Positions 12,901-27,900 of a DNA stretch of 64,000 bases are shown here, piece by piece (position 1 is the stretch's first letter; each line of letters begins with the position of its first letter). The stretch is from Lamellibrachia luymesi. Lineage: Eukaryota; Annelida; Polychaeta; Sabellida; Siboglinidae. Both the position numbers and the translations under genes were made by a program. The notes under the pieces were generated by a model, which saw only the letters and a list, made by a program, of their open reading frames with translations, did not search any database and was not told the origin of the DNA. The stretch lies in assembly GCA_009193005.1 (NCBI GenBank), contig SDWI01000432.1, forward strand, positions 10,001 to 74,000. The letters are read 5' to 3'.

Positions 12901-15900
12901 ACGTTACCTATCTGGTGTCTGCTATGATATGGGACAAACTAGTGACTAGTTTTGATCAGATCCGGTAAAAATTCTGCAATAAAACTGCAAAAGTGATCCG
13001 GCTATAGCATAAGGCTATTCACATGTATAGAATAGTGTACACTCTTATTCAGCCAACTGTTACTTCAGCTATTCACGCATGACCGATTTTGAACATCAAT
13101 GAACCTGATTTGCAATGTGCTAAAAGAATTGAGTTTTAATGTGTATCCTAATGTGTTTCAGCCGCTCATCGGCACTTGTGTGTACTTCCTGCGGATGGCT
13201 CTCGACAAGGCGGTTACAACAAGTGCCATAGGTGAACAAGTCTTCTGCGGCTACATAGACTCGGCGCCAGTGATGAGTCAAATGTTGCTGAGCTTTGAGG
13301 AGACAATCGGCAAGGTTCTGGTACCCCTCCTTCACGAACAAGAGGTATGCATCGTAGTGGAGAAGAACATGTAAATTGCATTTCTTGTTGTCAGAAAGAA
13401 AATGGTTTTCGATTTACCAGTCAGGGCCTGTATTCTTGAAAGACTTGCAGATTTGTAACTCAAGTTTTCCATAAGTACGGCCGGTAACCTGCCCTGAAGG
13501 GTTCATTCATGGAACATCTGGGTAAATATTATCAGATGAAATTAAATTAAAAACGGTGTTAAATACGAATACATTACTTTGTAAAAAATAAGTTAACTGA
13601 AAATTAAGTTAATCAGTTAATTTCAGTACAAGTTAAGCTAACCTTCAAAAGTTAGCTAGGCCTAGTGAAGTATTACGTAATCCATGTTGAATCTCAGTCA
13701 AGACAGACACACTAGCATTATAAACTGAAATTTATTTTGGTGTTAGATATTTTGTGAGTGACCCCTTATAAAGTTGATCTTGATGATTGTTAATTTGAAG
13801 TCCATTATCATTGCATTGTTTGTGTGGAAGTTATAAGTTGTTGCATTCTTTTAAAGAGACAATATTGAGCAGTGCTCTTCCGTTGCTTAGCCCTGTATCA
13901 CATATACAATGTGTCTTTCAGAGTTGGGGCCCGGAGTTAGATCAAACCCAGGATAAGATCAGTGAATTCCTTGAAGAACTCGAAACATTTGTCACGTCAC
14001 TGGGAGATGCTCGCGATAACATGAGTGGTCATGTGACATTGGCTGAGTCGGAGTACGACTCGATGATAAATGATAAGAGATCACCTGCGGATTACCAGAC
14101 TATCGGTATGTATTGCTATTTTCCCTAACCTCCACAACCAGTACTTGGGTTTTCATGTACTGCAGTGTAATTTAGAGTACCCTTTCTTGTAGCTATTGTG
14201 AAATAATGTTGTAGTATATACTGCACAATAAGCGCATGGTGTAAGTCATCAACTGGTTTATTCTGGAATCTGCTATTCTTGCCTACATGTGTGTTAGATG
14301 CGTTACACTGACTAGGTACAGTGTATTAGTGACAGTAGATAATTATTATGTTCTGGAACTACATATCACATCACTGATACGTGTGCATGCGTGCGTGCAT
14401 GTATGTGCTTGCATTTCTATATGTGTGTCTGTACATGTGTGTATGTGTATACATGCGTATACATGTGTGTATGTGTATACATGTGTGTACATGTATACAT
14501 GTGTGTATGTATATACATGTGTGTACATGTGTGTACGTGTATACATGTGTATACATATGTGTACGTGTATACCTGTGTGTACGTGTATACATGTGTGTAC
14601 GTGTATACATGTGTATACATGTGTATCAGGCTTGCAAAAGTCAAGTTAACATTAACTTAACTAGTTAACTTTTGAAGGTTAGCTTAACTTGTAGTGAAAT
14701 TTATCTTTTTACAAAGTAACTAGATTCGTGTAATTGTAAATAATAACAGAAGCACAAAAAATTTCACTGAAGCAGCTAGTGCATGGTAATTGGTTAATTA
14801 CATGGAGGGGACAAACTGGGTCAAGGATGTTTCACCCAGTTCTGAGGGAATTAGTATAATGAAATAAATTAGCAGTGGACATTGTTTGTATGTAGTGTTG
14901 CTTGCATGACAACCCGTATGCTGTGCCAACGTACCATATCCTCATTTTACTCGAGATTAGTAATATATCTGTGTTGCATCAACTTATTAACTTAACTAGT
15001 TAACTTCATACGTCAACTTAACTAGTTAACTTTCCAAATACAAGTTACCTTAACTTAATCATAAATAATCCAAGATTAACTTAACTAGTTAACATAGTAG
15101 GTTAATCGTCCCATGTCTGATGTGAATATATGTATTTACCTACACACACATGTATGCACACACGCACACGAAATACACACCGGATCTATGATCCATATAC
15201 ATAATCGCCCCATCAACCAATTTGCGCTCCCTCCCCGACACATTGCCCCAACCTAAGATGTGTCTTGTCTGTAGTCAACAACAGTGACGTTCTTGAGAAG
15301 CTGGAGGAACTGTTGGCCACATGGCAGCAACAGATCGAACAAGTCCTCACTGAAGCAGAGCAAATTCGCAGAGAGGCAGACAACATCGGGCCTACAGCTG
15401 AGCTCGGATACTGGAAAGGACGCATGGCAAAATTCAACACGTATGTTCGCGTTAAATACATTTATTTATTTATCTCAGTATAATTGTCTTATGCACTCGA
15501 GCTGTTTAGTTGTTTTCATGCATTTTTTACTGCACATGGTCAATTTATAATCTTCCTGTTTGTTTACTTATTTTATGCATAAAATCGATGTAATTTAGTA
15601 TTATCAGCTATTTTTGTTTATGTGCGTGTGCCTGTCATCTGCACTAGAACCTGCCACAGCAAATACCTAGTCATAAATAAATACTTTTTTAATGAACATG
15701 TCAAACATACCATTTTTTCCAATCCCGAAGTTGTTTACTGAATTTATTTTACATTGATTTACTTATTTTAAGAGGTCTTTATATATTGTGAATACTAATG
15801 CTGCTGGGATTGTGGGAAAGAGCAAAGCCCTCCTTTTTATTTACCCCTATGCTAAGGGGTTTTGTAAATATAAACAGTATGAATAAGCCAATCTTGTTTT

Positions 15901-18900
15901 CATTGGTTTGACCCATCCGCCCACACCCATGTCCAAAAACAAAATGGTAAATTGGAGGTGTGAACACTCATTGCCAATGCAGTGAATAGAAAGCTGATTT
16001 TTGCAAATATTAACTGGAAAAAAACTAAAAAATATATATCTTTCCAATTATTTTGTGATAATCCAAGTGAGCCCTTGACCACCAACCCACATTTGTAATT
16101 TTTTTTATTTACAAAACCCCTAATAATGGAACTGTGGGTTTTCCTTGAATTACATTTATACCGTGTAACACTCGTACTCTTTCCAAATCAGAACTGCATG
16201 TGGACCAGTTAGTCACAAAAGCTACCAACTTTGTCTGGTCCACTGTCAGGTGTTTCCTGGTCATTTTAACACACATGTATTTACATGGTCCACTGTCGGG
16301 TGTTTCCTGGTCATTTCAACACACGTGTATTTACATGGTCCACTGTCGCGTGTTTTCTGTTCATTTCAACACACGTGTATGTACATGGTCCACTGTCGGG
16401 TGTTTCCTGGTCATTTCAACACACGTGTATTGACATGGAAGGTTAAACCAGTTGCCCCATTACACACAGCTGCCATGCTTGTTATTCTGACAGTCGTAAC
16501 TATGACGCTAATCCGACTTAATAATTGGGCATACCTTTGGATATGATCAACATAACACGCAGCTAGTTAATCTTGGCATATCTCCTTGTGGCTGGGCAAC
16601 TGCTTTGATAGAGCTACACGGCATGGCTATACACCTTTACCACAGCTGCTGCTGTCAATAGAAACAGTTCACAAATGTAATTGTATCGATTTTCTGAATG
16701 GATTTATTGTGTTTATAATGAGCTGACTGTGAATAGTTGATTGTTGTGGCTGCATGCACTGGATGAATGCCAGTTGTTTGAATTGATATTTTGTAAGCAC
16801 CGTTGCTCTCTTTATTGGCTTTATTTTCCAGCATGTCTGTAAACATGCCGACTGCGTAAATAGATGTTAATTTATACCACAGGTATTGAGAATTCATTAG
16901 CAATCAGGCTGTACGTTTCAATCAATTATTCCACTCCTTTTTCAGAAAATTAAAATTAAATAATTTGCATTGTTTTTCAATCCTTCCAATACATACTGAA
17001 TGCATTTGAGGTATTTTTTTAGGTTTTCTGGAGTAAATGTATACTATATATATATTAATTATGAATTGATTTGTTTAGAATGCTAATCGTAATTGAGTTT
17101 TGATGACGCAGTATAATTGTAACTGTATTGTAACTGAGCACAGATCTTGCAGCATGAATTCATCTAAAACCCTGTCTAAAAATGAGCAGTAATAGTGCAA
17201 GAAATGTTCTTTTATCAAGCAGTGTGGTTTTGCTCATGCTATCATATGAACTTTAACCTTTATGAAGCACTGTACTTGTTTTTTAAGAACTGTAGTTGTA
17301 ACTGAGTTTTTATGATGTTATGTATTTGTAACTAACCATTGTAATTGGCCCAAACCCTGGGAGTGACATCTCAGTAGTATTATGCATGCTTAAGCGTGAA
17401 TACACATCAATAATGTAGTTGGCGTAAGCGCCATGACATTGACATTAATGAGTTTGGTGATCTTCATCCACATCTGAATTGTGAGCGCTTCCAGAATACC
17501 TCCGAGGTTTTCTGGGCAGTGTAAATAAAATTTCCAGATTTGACAAAATTATTGAGAACAGGTAGAAAGATTTGAGATATTCCAAGACATGGCAGCTATA
17601 TGTTATTTATATCCAGTGTTAAACAACATTTAGGAAAGGGGATCAGTGATAATCTATGTTTAGCAGTTTTCTTGAATTAGTGCCATTACTAAGTAAACTT
17701 TGTTTGATGAAATTCTATTTGTGTAGCCATAGCCGCAGTTAGGCTGTTAGCGTCTTGGTGCAATCTCTCTAGCCACTTCGAGTCCACCATCTGTCCATGT
17801 TGATTGTGAAAGCTTGTGCCTCCAAGATGGCCCTCCAGGAGGGCACTGTTGAGGAGGGGTAATAAAATTATATTGCTAAATCCCAGTCAGCAGAATACCT
17901 CACTGTGTTTTGCAGCCTGCTTGAACAGATCAAAGGCCCTCGTTGTAAGACTGTCGTGGGCATCCTGAACACTGCGAAGTCAAAGTCAATTGTGAGGTGG
18001 CGACTCCTGGTGAGTAAATCAGTCACTGAGTTGGTCCTTGAGGCACATTCAAAATCTGTTGTGTGATATTAAAGTGTTAATGAGCATCAGCCACCCCCCC
18101 TCCACTATCTATATTTGATATAATGATTTGTGTATTCAAATCAGAAACAAAATAAAAAAGTATGGGTCCATTAAGACAGAATGTTTCTACCATGAGACCT
18201 GCCTTATTATTGGTGTAAGGAGAAAAATGCCAAATAACTTGTTGTCGTTGTAATAACTGGGTTTTATGAAACTGATGATAATTCATCAGCATGTGCATAA
18301 CCATTTGTTATGTTACACAATGTAAATGTGAATAAAAATGTTTAAATATAATCTGATGATCCTTAGGATTCGCGCATCACGGATGCAGCGAACCAGGCAA
18401 AGGACAACGTGAAGTATCTGTACACCCTTGACAAGTTCTTTGGTCCTCTTGTGAAACACCACCCGGTAAGTTGAGAAACATCTTTAGTTTGTCTTGTCTG
18501 ACTCCAAGAGTGCCATAGAGCTCTCCAGTATAAATAACCTCTTTGGAAAAGAGATATAAAATTGCTTTTGAAAAATGGGTAAATTATGCTGCATCTGACA
18601 TAGTAAAATGTTACTCGTTTCAACAGGGCGTACTGGTGGAAAACATCCCGAGCCTGATGAATGCGATCCGGATGATCTACAGCATCTCGTCTTACTACAA
18701 CACGTCCGAGCGAATGACGTCGCTCTTTGTGAAGATCACCAATCAGATGATCACCACATGCAAAGCCTACATCAACATGGACGTTTCAAAGATCTGGGAC
18801 CATCCAAGGTTAGTCATCATTCAAACATTGTAATCACTCATATAAATCATCATGTGAGTATTGGCGGTTGTTGAGAATAATTTTCGTTCATATTAAAGTA

Positions 18901-21900
18901 TGCTGTATGCAAATTATTGGAAGAATTTTGACGTAATGTGGAAAGTTTAACAATCAAATTGCTATTTAAATATTTTTTTATAGTCAAGGAAATGGAAGTC
19001 CACCCACCAACAGTATGTTAGCACCAAATATTTGGTTTATTTTTCAGCAGATGTAAATGCATGTCATGTTTTCACGGAGCTAGTGTATATTAAATATCAT
19101 TTAACAGACCAGCAAGGAGGTGTTCATTTATTAATATCCAAATTTTTTTAGTGATTAATTTGTGCATTGTAGTATTATTTGTTTGCTAGATGCCAATGAA
19201 AGGTAGTTAGTTGATAATGCCAAGAATGTTTTTAGGGAGCAGCTATTAATGTCTGATATTTTTAGGGAGCAGCTGTTAATGTCAATGATATTTTCAGGGA
19301 GCAGTTATTGATGTCAAGGATGTTTTCAGGGAGCAGTTGTTGAGACGCATCTCTGAATGTCGACGTTTGAATGAAGAGTATCAGAAACAGTTTCACAAGA
19401 CCCGCGAAAAGCTGAGGGAGAATCCCAATGGGCGACAGTTCGAATTCAGGTTCGGAGTTGGATGTTAAATACAGTATTTATCAATAAATAATCTACTCGG
19501 AGACTACAAAGATACTTTGATTACTGCCAAAGTCTGGTTCATTTGTCAACCGAGAAAGCAGACATTACCCTTAGCTTTAATGGATTTTATAATTTGGATT
19601 TAGCTAATTAATGAAAGTTGGGTTGATAGCACATCACATCACCTGGTGTATCTAAATAATTTCTTTTTAATATTGTTAAACATCTTCAAATTTTAGGTAT
19701 GACGAGCATGAAAGTATTTCAACCACTTGTCGGACTGTTCAAATTAGATAAATAAGTACAACTAAGTAAGTTTAGACACTTGCGGTCTGTCTTCCTTATG
19801 TAGCGAGAACTACATATTTGGCAAGTTTGACACATTCTGCCGTCGGCTGGAGAAGATCGCTGACATGCTGAACACAATGGAAGCATACTCGGGTTTGGCC
19901 GACGTTCGCATTGAGGGAATAGAGGTGATTGCCGTGAGGTACAAAACAATCGTGGATGGAACCAAGAAGAAGAACTACGATATCCTTGACCACAGGAAAC
20001 CAGAAGTAAGTTGCAGAAATTTGGCTTTAGTCGTAGCTATTTTGTTGTTGTTGTCAGCCGGGAGAACATCATATCATATATTTTGCACATTCCTCTTTGA
20101 TCAACGTAACATTTAAGGCTTTCAAACTCATGTCTGGAATTTTTATTGGATGTTTTAGTTTCATATTTAGTTGATACACAAGTAGTATCTTTGAAGTAGC
20201 TAATTGTTTGAATGTTTGTTATTATTAGAAACATGACAAAATGTTTCTAATAATTTTCAGCTTAGATTTGACATTGGGTGGCCCAACTGATGTTGCCTCT
20301 ATGCAACGATCTTATTACCCCAACATGGATGTAAAGTTTACCAAATTCAGTGTTTAATACCTGGATTTAAAGCTGCCTTTACTTTTTTTGTTTGCAGTAA
20401 AATTTTGCAAAAAAAGTTCCATGTTTGTGTAACTAACTAACACAAATTGTCTATTTATCTTCAGTTTGATGTTGATTATGAAGAATTCCGCAGCCAGTTC
20501 GATGGTCTTCAAGCCCAGATTCAGCTGTTTGTTGACAATTGGTTCGAGAAACCGCTCACAGTAAGGATGCTTTTATATACATCTCAGCAGGTTATCATAA
20601 ATATCTAATTCATCGTCACAAATGGTTTCATATTTTTGATAAAAAGTTCATTGATTACTAATTTTTTTAATTAAATTATTTGTAAATGATATATTTAAAA
20701 AGTGCTTTTACTATTATGATCCGAACCAACATGACGTGACACAAGTACGTAATAACAATTTGTTTTACATTTTATGTTTCCTGCTGACCTAACACCTACA
20801 ATGAGCAAATTCCAAAGAGTTGGTGCAGCAACCAAGAAAGCCCTGCTTGGTACCCCATAGTTCAAACTGTTTGTATGTTTCAACTCTGGGAACAAAAATA
20901 GATCAGAACTAGATGATTGACGCTGTCTAGGCTTTCTTGCATGCAATTTAGTATGGTAAGGTAAGGTAAGGTAAAGTCATCCCCCAGGCATTACGCCTTA
21001 GGAAGCCATGAAGACTTATATGGCCAGTGCTTAAACCTGGTTTCTGTAGTGCGAAGCAACTTAGAATGCAGTTATACTGACTCTCCTGGATGGGACACTA
21101 GTCCATCGCAGGTACCTTCCAAACAGTGTTTGTATTCATTTGCAGCTGAGTAGACTGAGGCAAAGTAGGGTAAACGAAATTGCCTAAGCTTCGAAAACGA
21201 ACCGTGCCCAGTGTGGGTCTTGAACTCACAACCCTCGAATTTAGAGTCCAACACCTTAGCCACTAGGCCACGGCTGCCCCCTGCAATTTAGTATAATGCA
21301 ATTTATTTGCCCTTTTTTCTCCCTTGTGTTACCAGACCCAACAGGCTATAGAACTGCTGGTGAAGTTTGAAGAAATCAAGGGGCCGCAGCTTGAACTGAA
21401 AGAGAAATACATGAAGGTCATTGCCAAGTATGGTCATGACCTTGAAGATGTGCGCAAGCTCTATCAGAAGCAGAAAAACGAGCCAGTCGTACCCCGTAAT
21501 CTTCCCCCGGTCGCTGGACGCATCGCGTGGGCTCGACAACTCTACCGCAAGATAGAGATGCCAATGAAGCACTTCAAGAAGAAGCCAGACATATTAAAGG
21601 TGAAAACGTAGTTGAATTAATAGTGTGTAGGTTAATTACAACGAAGTTGTAATTAATGCAGTGAATATAAATTTTCTTTTTGATACTGCTATTAAGGGTA
21701 ACTCGCTTTCGTCCTTTCAATAGCCTTCTTCAACAACTTAATTCTGTGACTTAGTTCTTCTCCTACTCACCAGATGGTATGGCAAACATGCTATTTCACA
21801 AATTGATGAACATAAAATAAAATATGCAATGTTTGACAAATTCTTTTGTCTATTTATTTTAATAAAGAATACAATTTGTCATTACTTTCAATGACATGGA

Positions 21901-24900
21901 TAATCACAAAGAAGAAATGGTGTAATCTCAACGTCGTTTTATATCTTCACAGACAGAGGAAGGAAAGAAGGTCATCCGAAACTACAACAAAATGGCCGCC
22001 GTGCTGATGGAATATGAGGTTAGTGTGGCCATCTTGAAGCAAAACTTTCAGAGGCGTATTGCATGCAAAAGGCAATTTACCATTGTCAACATAAATTGGT
22101 GCAAGAGTATCCCCATATGTAAATGTTTGGGTGCAAAAATTATGTTTTTTTTATATAGCATTGTGCATATACCAAGTTGTTTAAATTAAATATTATCTTA
22201 GTCATGCAGCTTTTGTGATAAGAAATATCCTGCATCACATATAAAAGCCCAAGATGTTAATGATTGATATGAAGCATTTATCCGCAAAATGTGTTGTACA
22301 CCAAAATCACTTCAATTGAGTGAGAGTGTTTTTGTGCTGCTGCGTAGTTGACAGTGGCAGAGGTTAGTGCTATGGTGCAAAAGGTATTATATGCCACACT
22401 ACTGACTGATGAAATAACGGTTTTCCTATCTATCACTTAACAATGTTTAACAGAAAATATGGTTTATCTCAAAACACACAAATTGGAAATGCATTTTGCA
22501 GATGGTTCATTACCAAAAACTCTTTATGACTTCCTGCGACATCAACCGTGATATTTCTGTGTGCAGATGTTGTACCATCGTGGTTGGTTCCGTGCTGTCG
22601 AGACTGCACGTTCCGGCCTCGACTCGTCTCTCCTGGTGGTGAACGAGACAACTTCAGAGGTATTAACCAAGGAGCTGTTCGTGAACTTCGATACCCAGAT
22701 CCTCGAACTGCTCACGGAGACAAAGTACCTGAAGAGGTTGAACCTTGAGATTCCAGATGTGGCGGACATTCTCAACGACAAAATGGACCAAATCAAGGAG
22801 GATCGTGAAGCGTCAGTATAGGTCTTATAGTAAGGGGCCATGACAAAACGTTATCATATTGAGGGGTTGTGTCATAATGCTGTGATATTAAGGGGTTGTG
22901 TCATACTGCTGTCATATTAAGAGGTGCTGGCTGAATATTAAGGGGTTGTGTCATGCAGTTGTCATATTAAGTGTAGTGTCATAGGGCTGTCATATTAAGG
23001 GATTGTGTCATGCAGTTGTCGTATTATGGGGGTTACGTAATAAGGTTGTCATATTAAAAAAAATGGTAAACAACGTTGCAGAATCAATTTTATTACTCTT
23101 GCTTACAGTGATAACATATTTTATTTCTGTGATTGTACAATGATACGTCATACTTTCTGTTGCCAACATGCAAATAGAAATAGAATATTCTGTTTGCATC
23201 ACGAAAACGGCAAAATATTAGAATGTTTTTATTGGTTTATTTAAAGGTTATATTCTGGGGGTAAAAGAATCCGTTTGCACCACTTATAAGATATTGCTAG
23301 ATTTTTTGCATTTTTAAGGAACTTTAATATTTAATTAATGCTGTGACTTGATTGTAGCTTGCAAGATATGATTCGCGACTACGAGAGGATGTTAGCCAGC
23401 ATTCCCCAAGTCCTTCTGCCAATGATGAAGCCGTATATTGATCGAGTGGATGAAGCCATCAAGCCCGGTCACACTAAACTAAGCTGGACATCACTTACCG
23501 TCCAGTCATGTAAGTGACCAAACCCATTGTGTTGGACAGAACAAATTAAAACAAAAAACACAGCAATTTTTTTATCGGTTAAAGGTCCCTTTTTTGTTTT
23601 TGATTGTTTTTGCTCATCTCATTTTGGTAAAAAATAAAAATAATTTTTTTTTTATGATTTCAACAAAAGGATGCAATCTTATTAAACCTACTGCGCATAT
23701 TACTTAAACTATTCATACACTACAAATTTTAACATCAGCAAACCTGATTTGTGACAGGCTAAATCAATTGAGGGAGGAAGTTTTAAAATGCAGACACCCC
23801 ACCTGCATAGGGTATTTTTTTAATTGATAATTATGGCCGACTTATTTGTCCACTACGAAAGAGTAGGTCAAGGGGAGTAAAATGTATGTTGAAATTTTTT
23901 CACTTTGAACAAACACAATGACTGTCACAGTGAAAATATATAGCATACTTTGTAAAAGGTCCCCAGCGATTACTGTAGCAGATAAGATCATAATTCTTTC
24001 TCTATCATAAGTAGACTATCTGCTATTGTTATGCAATAGTAACTACATTTGAAATATTAGTAAATTATATATTTTATTTTTAATTAAATATATTGTTGAC
24101 AATCCAGTGTTTTTTCATTATAAATATCTGCATTACAAATAAATTATGCAACTTATTACAGATATAAGGTTGTTATTGCATGGATAGAGTAGTGCAGAAT
24201 ACAACAATTTAAATCTCATTGACCTGACTTTAATATTACCAGAGGTGAGCGGATTACAAATCCAAAAACATTTAATTGACTGCTGTATGCTTGCAGACAT
24301 GAGGAACGTTTACATCAAGCTTGGTGAGATGGAGATTCTGATGAAGCGATCAAAGGACATACTCGACACTCGAATCGAGGAAGTGCTTGAGGACATGTCA
24401 ATGACGCCGCTCTGTACTCTGCCCGACGATGATGCCATCACAGTCGAGAAGTTCATGCAACTTACTGAGGAGACATGCATCAAGGCGTGCAAGATACTCA
24501 CTAAGTATGTCGATTGAAACTGCAAACAATTAATAATTAGGGAATAATACTTACTATGATCAACCTAAATTTTTTTGTTTTTATTTTGTGCTACTCTCAG
24601 ACTCCTTGCATCTCGGGCATCAGACTTTCAGGGGTTCACCTATGGTCCTACGGCTGGGTCATCTCAATTTGATTTTTTTTAATTCACCTAAACAATCGAA
24701 TTACCCTTTGTAGTTATTACGTACAATTGTCCGCAACGCTATGTGAACAATTACGTACAATTGTTAACAATGTCATGCATCTTTTTAATGATTGCCCCAA
24801 ATTACGTAATACAAGGGCAATACATTGCTAGACATTACTATAACTGCCAGTGTTACGTCACAATTATCCAAAAAGCAGTCAAGATATTGACTGGCAGCAC

Positions 24901-27900
24901 CATGTGCTAAGGCATAGATGGATATTTCTGTGATAATGTTGTGTTTTCTGAAATATGTTACAGTCGCGTATGAACTACCAAGTTATCCTGTCCAAAGGAT
25001 GGGTGTTTTTGCGAGTACCACTAAGAGTCATACCTTGTGTGACTGCTTGCAGGTCAAGTCTGGCAGTTGAAGTGGCCATCATCGAACTTGTCGCCATGCT
25101 CAAGGCTCCTCTGACAAAGGCCGAACTCGACACTATGATCCCCGAAGAAAACCCCAACAATGAGCCTGATGCGTACACCTTCGTCCTCAATGGCTTCACA
25201 CAGAAAAACACTGAAGCCCTCGTTAAATGTAGGAATACGTAGCAGCATGATGCATGCGTAAACTAAATCTAAATCCTCGGAAACACCGAGCAATCTCAAA
25301 ATCAATGAACAATGTTAAAGTTGTTAATAGATATGTGAATATGCTAGGGAGCCAGGGAAGGAAAACACAGTTCAAAAGATAAGTCTTCAGATGATGGCAA
25401 ATTGTTTCCTACTGACATAACGCTAATGGAGTGAATTCCAAGGAGTTGTTGCAGCAACCAAGAAATCCCAAGTTCCAGTGTTTGTTTCACCTTTGGGGAA
25501 AAAAAATAAATCAGAACTAGGTGATTGAAACTGGTCCAGCTCTGTATACTATGAGTAGGGCAGTTCCCAGTTTCACAAGTCAATTCTTTCAATAATTTCA
25601 ACAACAGATTACAGGTACAGATTCTTTTATTAAACCAGCCACATTGTGCTTGAACTGTACACACACACTACAGATTTAAACATTAACAAACCTGATTCAT
25701 GATGGGCTAAATTAATTAATTTGTGGTGACGTTTTTTCTTGACAGGCACACGCATGTCTCTTGATGCGATCAAGCGTCGTGTACAACTCACTAATCGCTA
25801 CTCGCTCAAGGACATGGCGAATGAGCAGATGCCGCTGTTCAAGGCCGATGTTGTCCTCTCCATCCCCCAAGTGATGATGCGACCAAGCTCTGAGGAGATC
25901 CAGTCATCGCTTAATAAAGCAGTGCAAGTCATCCTGAAGATGTTTGAAGGAATTCCTCAGTGGGAACATCTTACGCAGCAGCAGAAACAGCAACACAAGG
26001 TAGAGCCACTGTCTTTTTACGTTTCGCATCACATCGCATAGATCGCTTGGTGTCACAAGAAATTTGCACTCCATGTAAAACTCACCCCCTACTATGTATT
26101 TCGTAAAATTTAGACTCCATGGTAACATTTGGATAAATTATGAAATATGTACCCATCCATTGGTTTCTGTCTGTCAACCACCCAGTAAATATTTGTATTT
26201 CAAATAATTTTTCTAAAGAATTAAGTTTTTTCATTTAATAAATAATGTTTCTTTTATCTACATGAAGTTGGATGCGAAATGTCCACAGTAAAAACAATTT
26301 TTATTAGGTTAGCTGTCATTGATCCGCAGCCAAACATTAGTTGTTAGATCAGCTGCGATTGGTCTGTGGCAAACAAGTCATTGTCTCGGATGCAGTGCTT
26401 GGAAAAAGAAAATATTTTCCTTGATGTGAGGGTCATTATGTCTACCTCTGTTCAGTTCAAAAGTACGAGCTTGTTAAGTTTGGAACAAGTACAATTCAAG
26501 TCACAAAAATAAAAAAGCCTGACTGTTTCAGTGAAGAGCTAGCACCAGTTTGGTTACACTTATCAAAAGTTTTCTCTTTTCACTTTTCAAACTAATCGTT
26601 GTAAAGGAATCAATATTTCATGGGAATCCAAATTTCATTATGAAATATGTACTATGGAGTGAGTATTTCCCTTGCATACCTTCAGCTGCCAATAGACAGA
26701 ATGCTTTTAGCCAGCTGCACATTAGCCCTTTAGTTGCTTGCACATAGACCTGTGATATAACACAAAATAAAGTGGAGGTAAAGCTTGTATAAATTATAAT
26801 TTATTATGTCATATTGTATTGATTTATTCAACGTTCCTGAAAGATATATGTTATCAGTATGTAAAAAAATTGACATGAATAAATTAAACTTTTGTACACT
26901 TCCATAAAAAATTATTTATTATAATAGATTTTATTAAAATGGTATGACTGTCATATAAGTATTTGTAGTATTTATATATTGAGGCATGTACATTTGTATA
27001 TCAGGTATATTTGAGATGCTATACGGTAATAACGCATGCTTGCTAACAATTACAATAGTTTTATGCTTTCTGCTCCAAAATATATTTGTACAACTCAATC
27101 ATAAATCTACTTATTTCTTGAGTAATAAACGAGGGTCTGTCGGGCATGAAGCTGGGTAAAAAATATGTTTCTTAACAAAGACATTTTTATTTTATTATAG
27201 TTATCACTGGAAATAATGTGTAGTTCACTAATTGAAAATTCCAAATTCTGTTAGCCCAAAATGTCAACTTAGGCTATACTTCTCACTATTGTAAATATGT
27301 TCAAATACATTGTTCGAAATAGTTTTTCATCTACTTGAAAAGTGTTCCCTATTTTTTATTTCAAAGTGACCCATAATGCTTTGCACACCAACATGTAAGC
27401 ACATAAGTGACTTTATTACAATTAAATAGGCATGCTTTGCTTTATGTGAGAACATTACTAGTTTGCAGAGGATTGTGCTCACCTTGAAAACCTTTGTGCA
27501 CACTCTGAAGCAGTGACTACTTACCCCACAAACTGTAGTACCCCCATTAACTATACTATCGGTTTAGCAAATAAAATTTATGTTTCCTCCTGTAGAAGAA
27601 ACAGCAGCAAAAGGTAGGTATACATTGAGCACTGAGTGTATTCATACACCACACTGTAGAGATGGGCCTAGATAGGTCATGATATGAATTACTACTCCAC
27701 CTTGTATCTACCCCACCTTGTGTCTACCCCACCTTGTGTCTACCCCATCTTGTGTCTACCCCATCTTGTGTCTACTCCACCTCGTGCCTACCCCACTTTG
27801 TGTATACCCCCACCTTTTGTCTACTCCACACTGTGTCTACCCCACTTTGTGTTTACCCCACCTTGTGTCTACCCACCTTGTCTTTACCCCACCGTGTGTC

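Noticed and set aside
14287..14668. Several frames of Cys, Val, Tyr, His and Thr repeats on both strands
   Set aside because: Translation of a TG/TATAC microsatellite.
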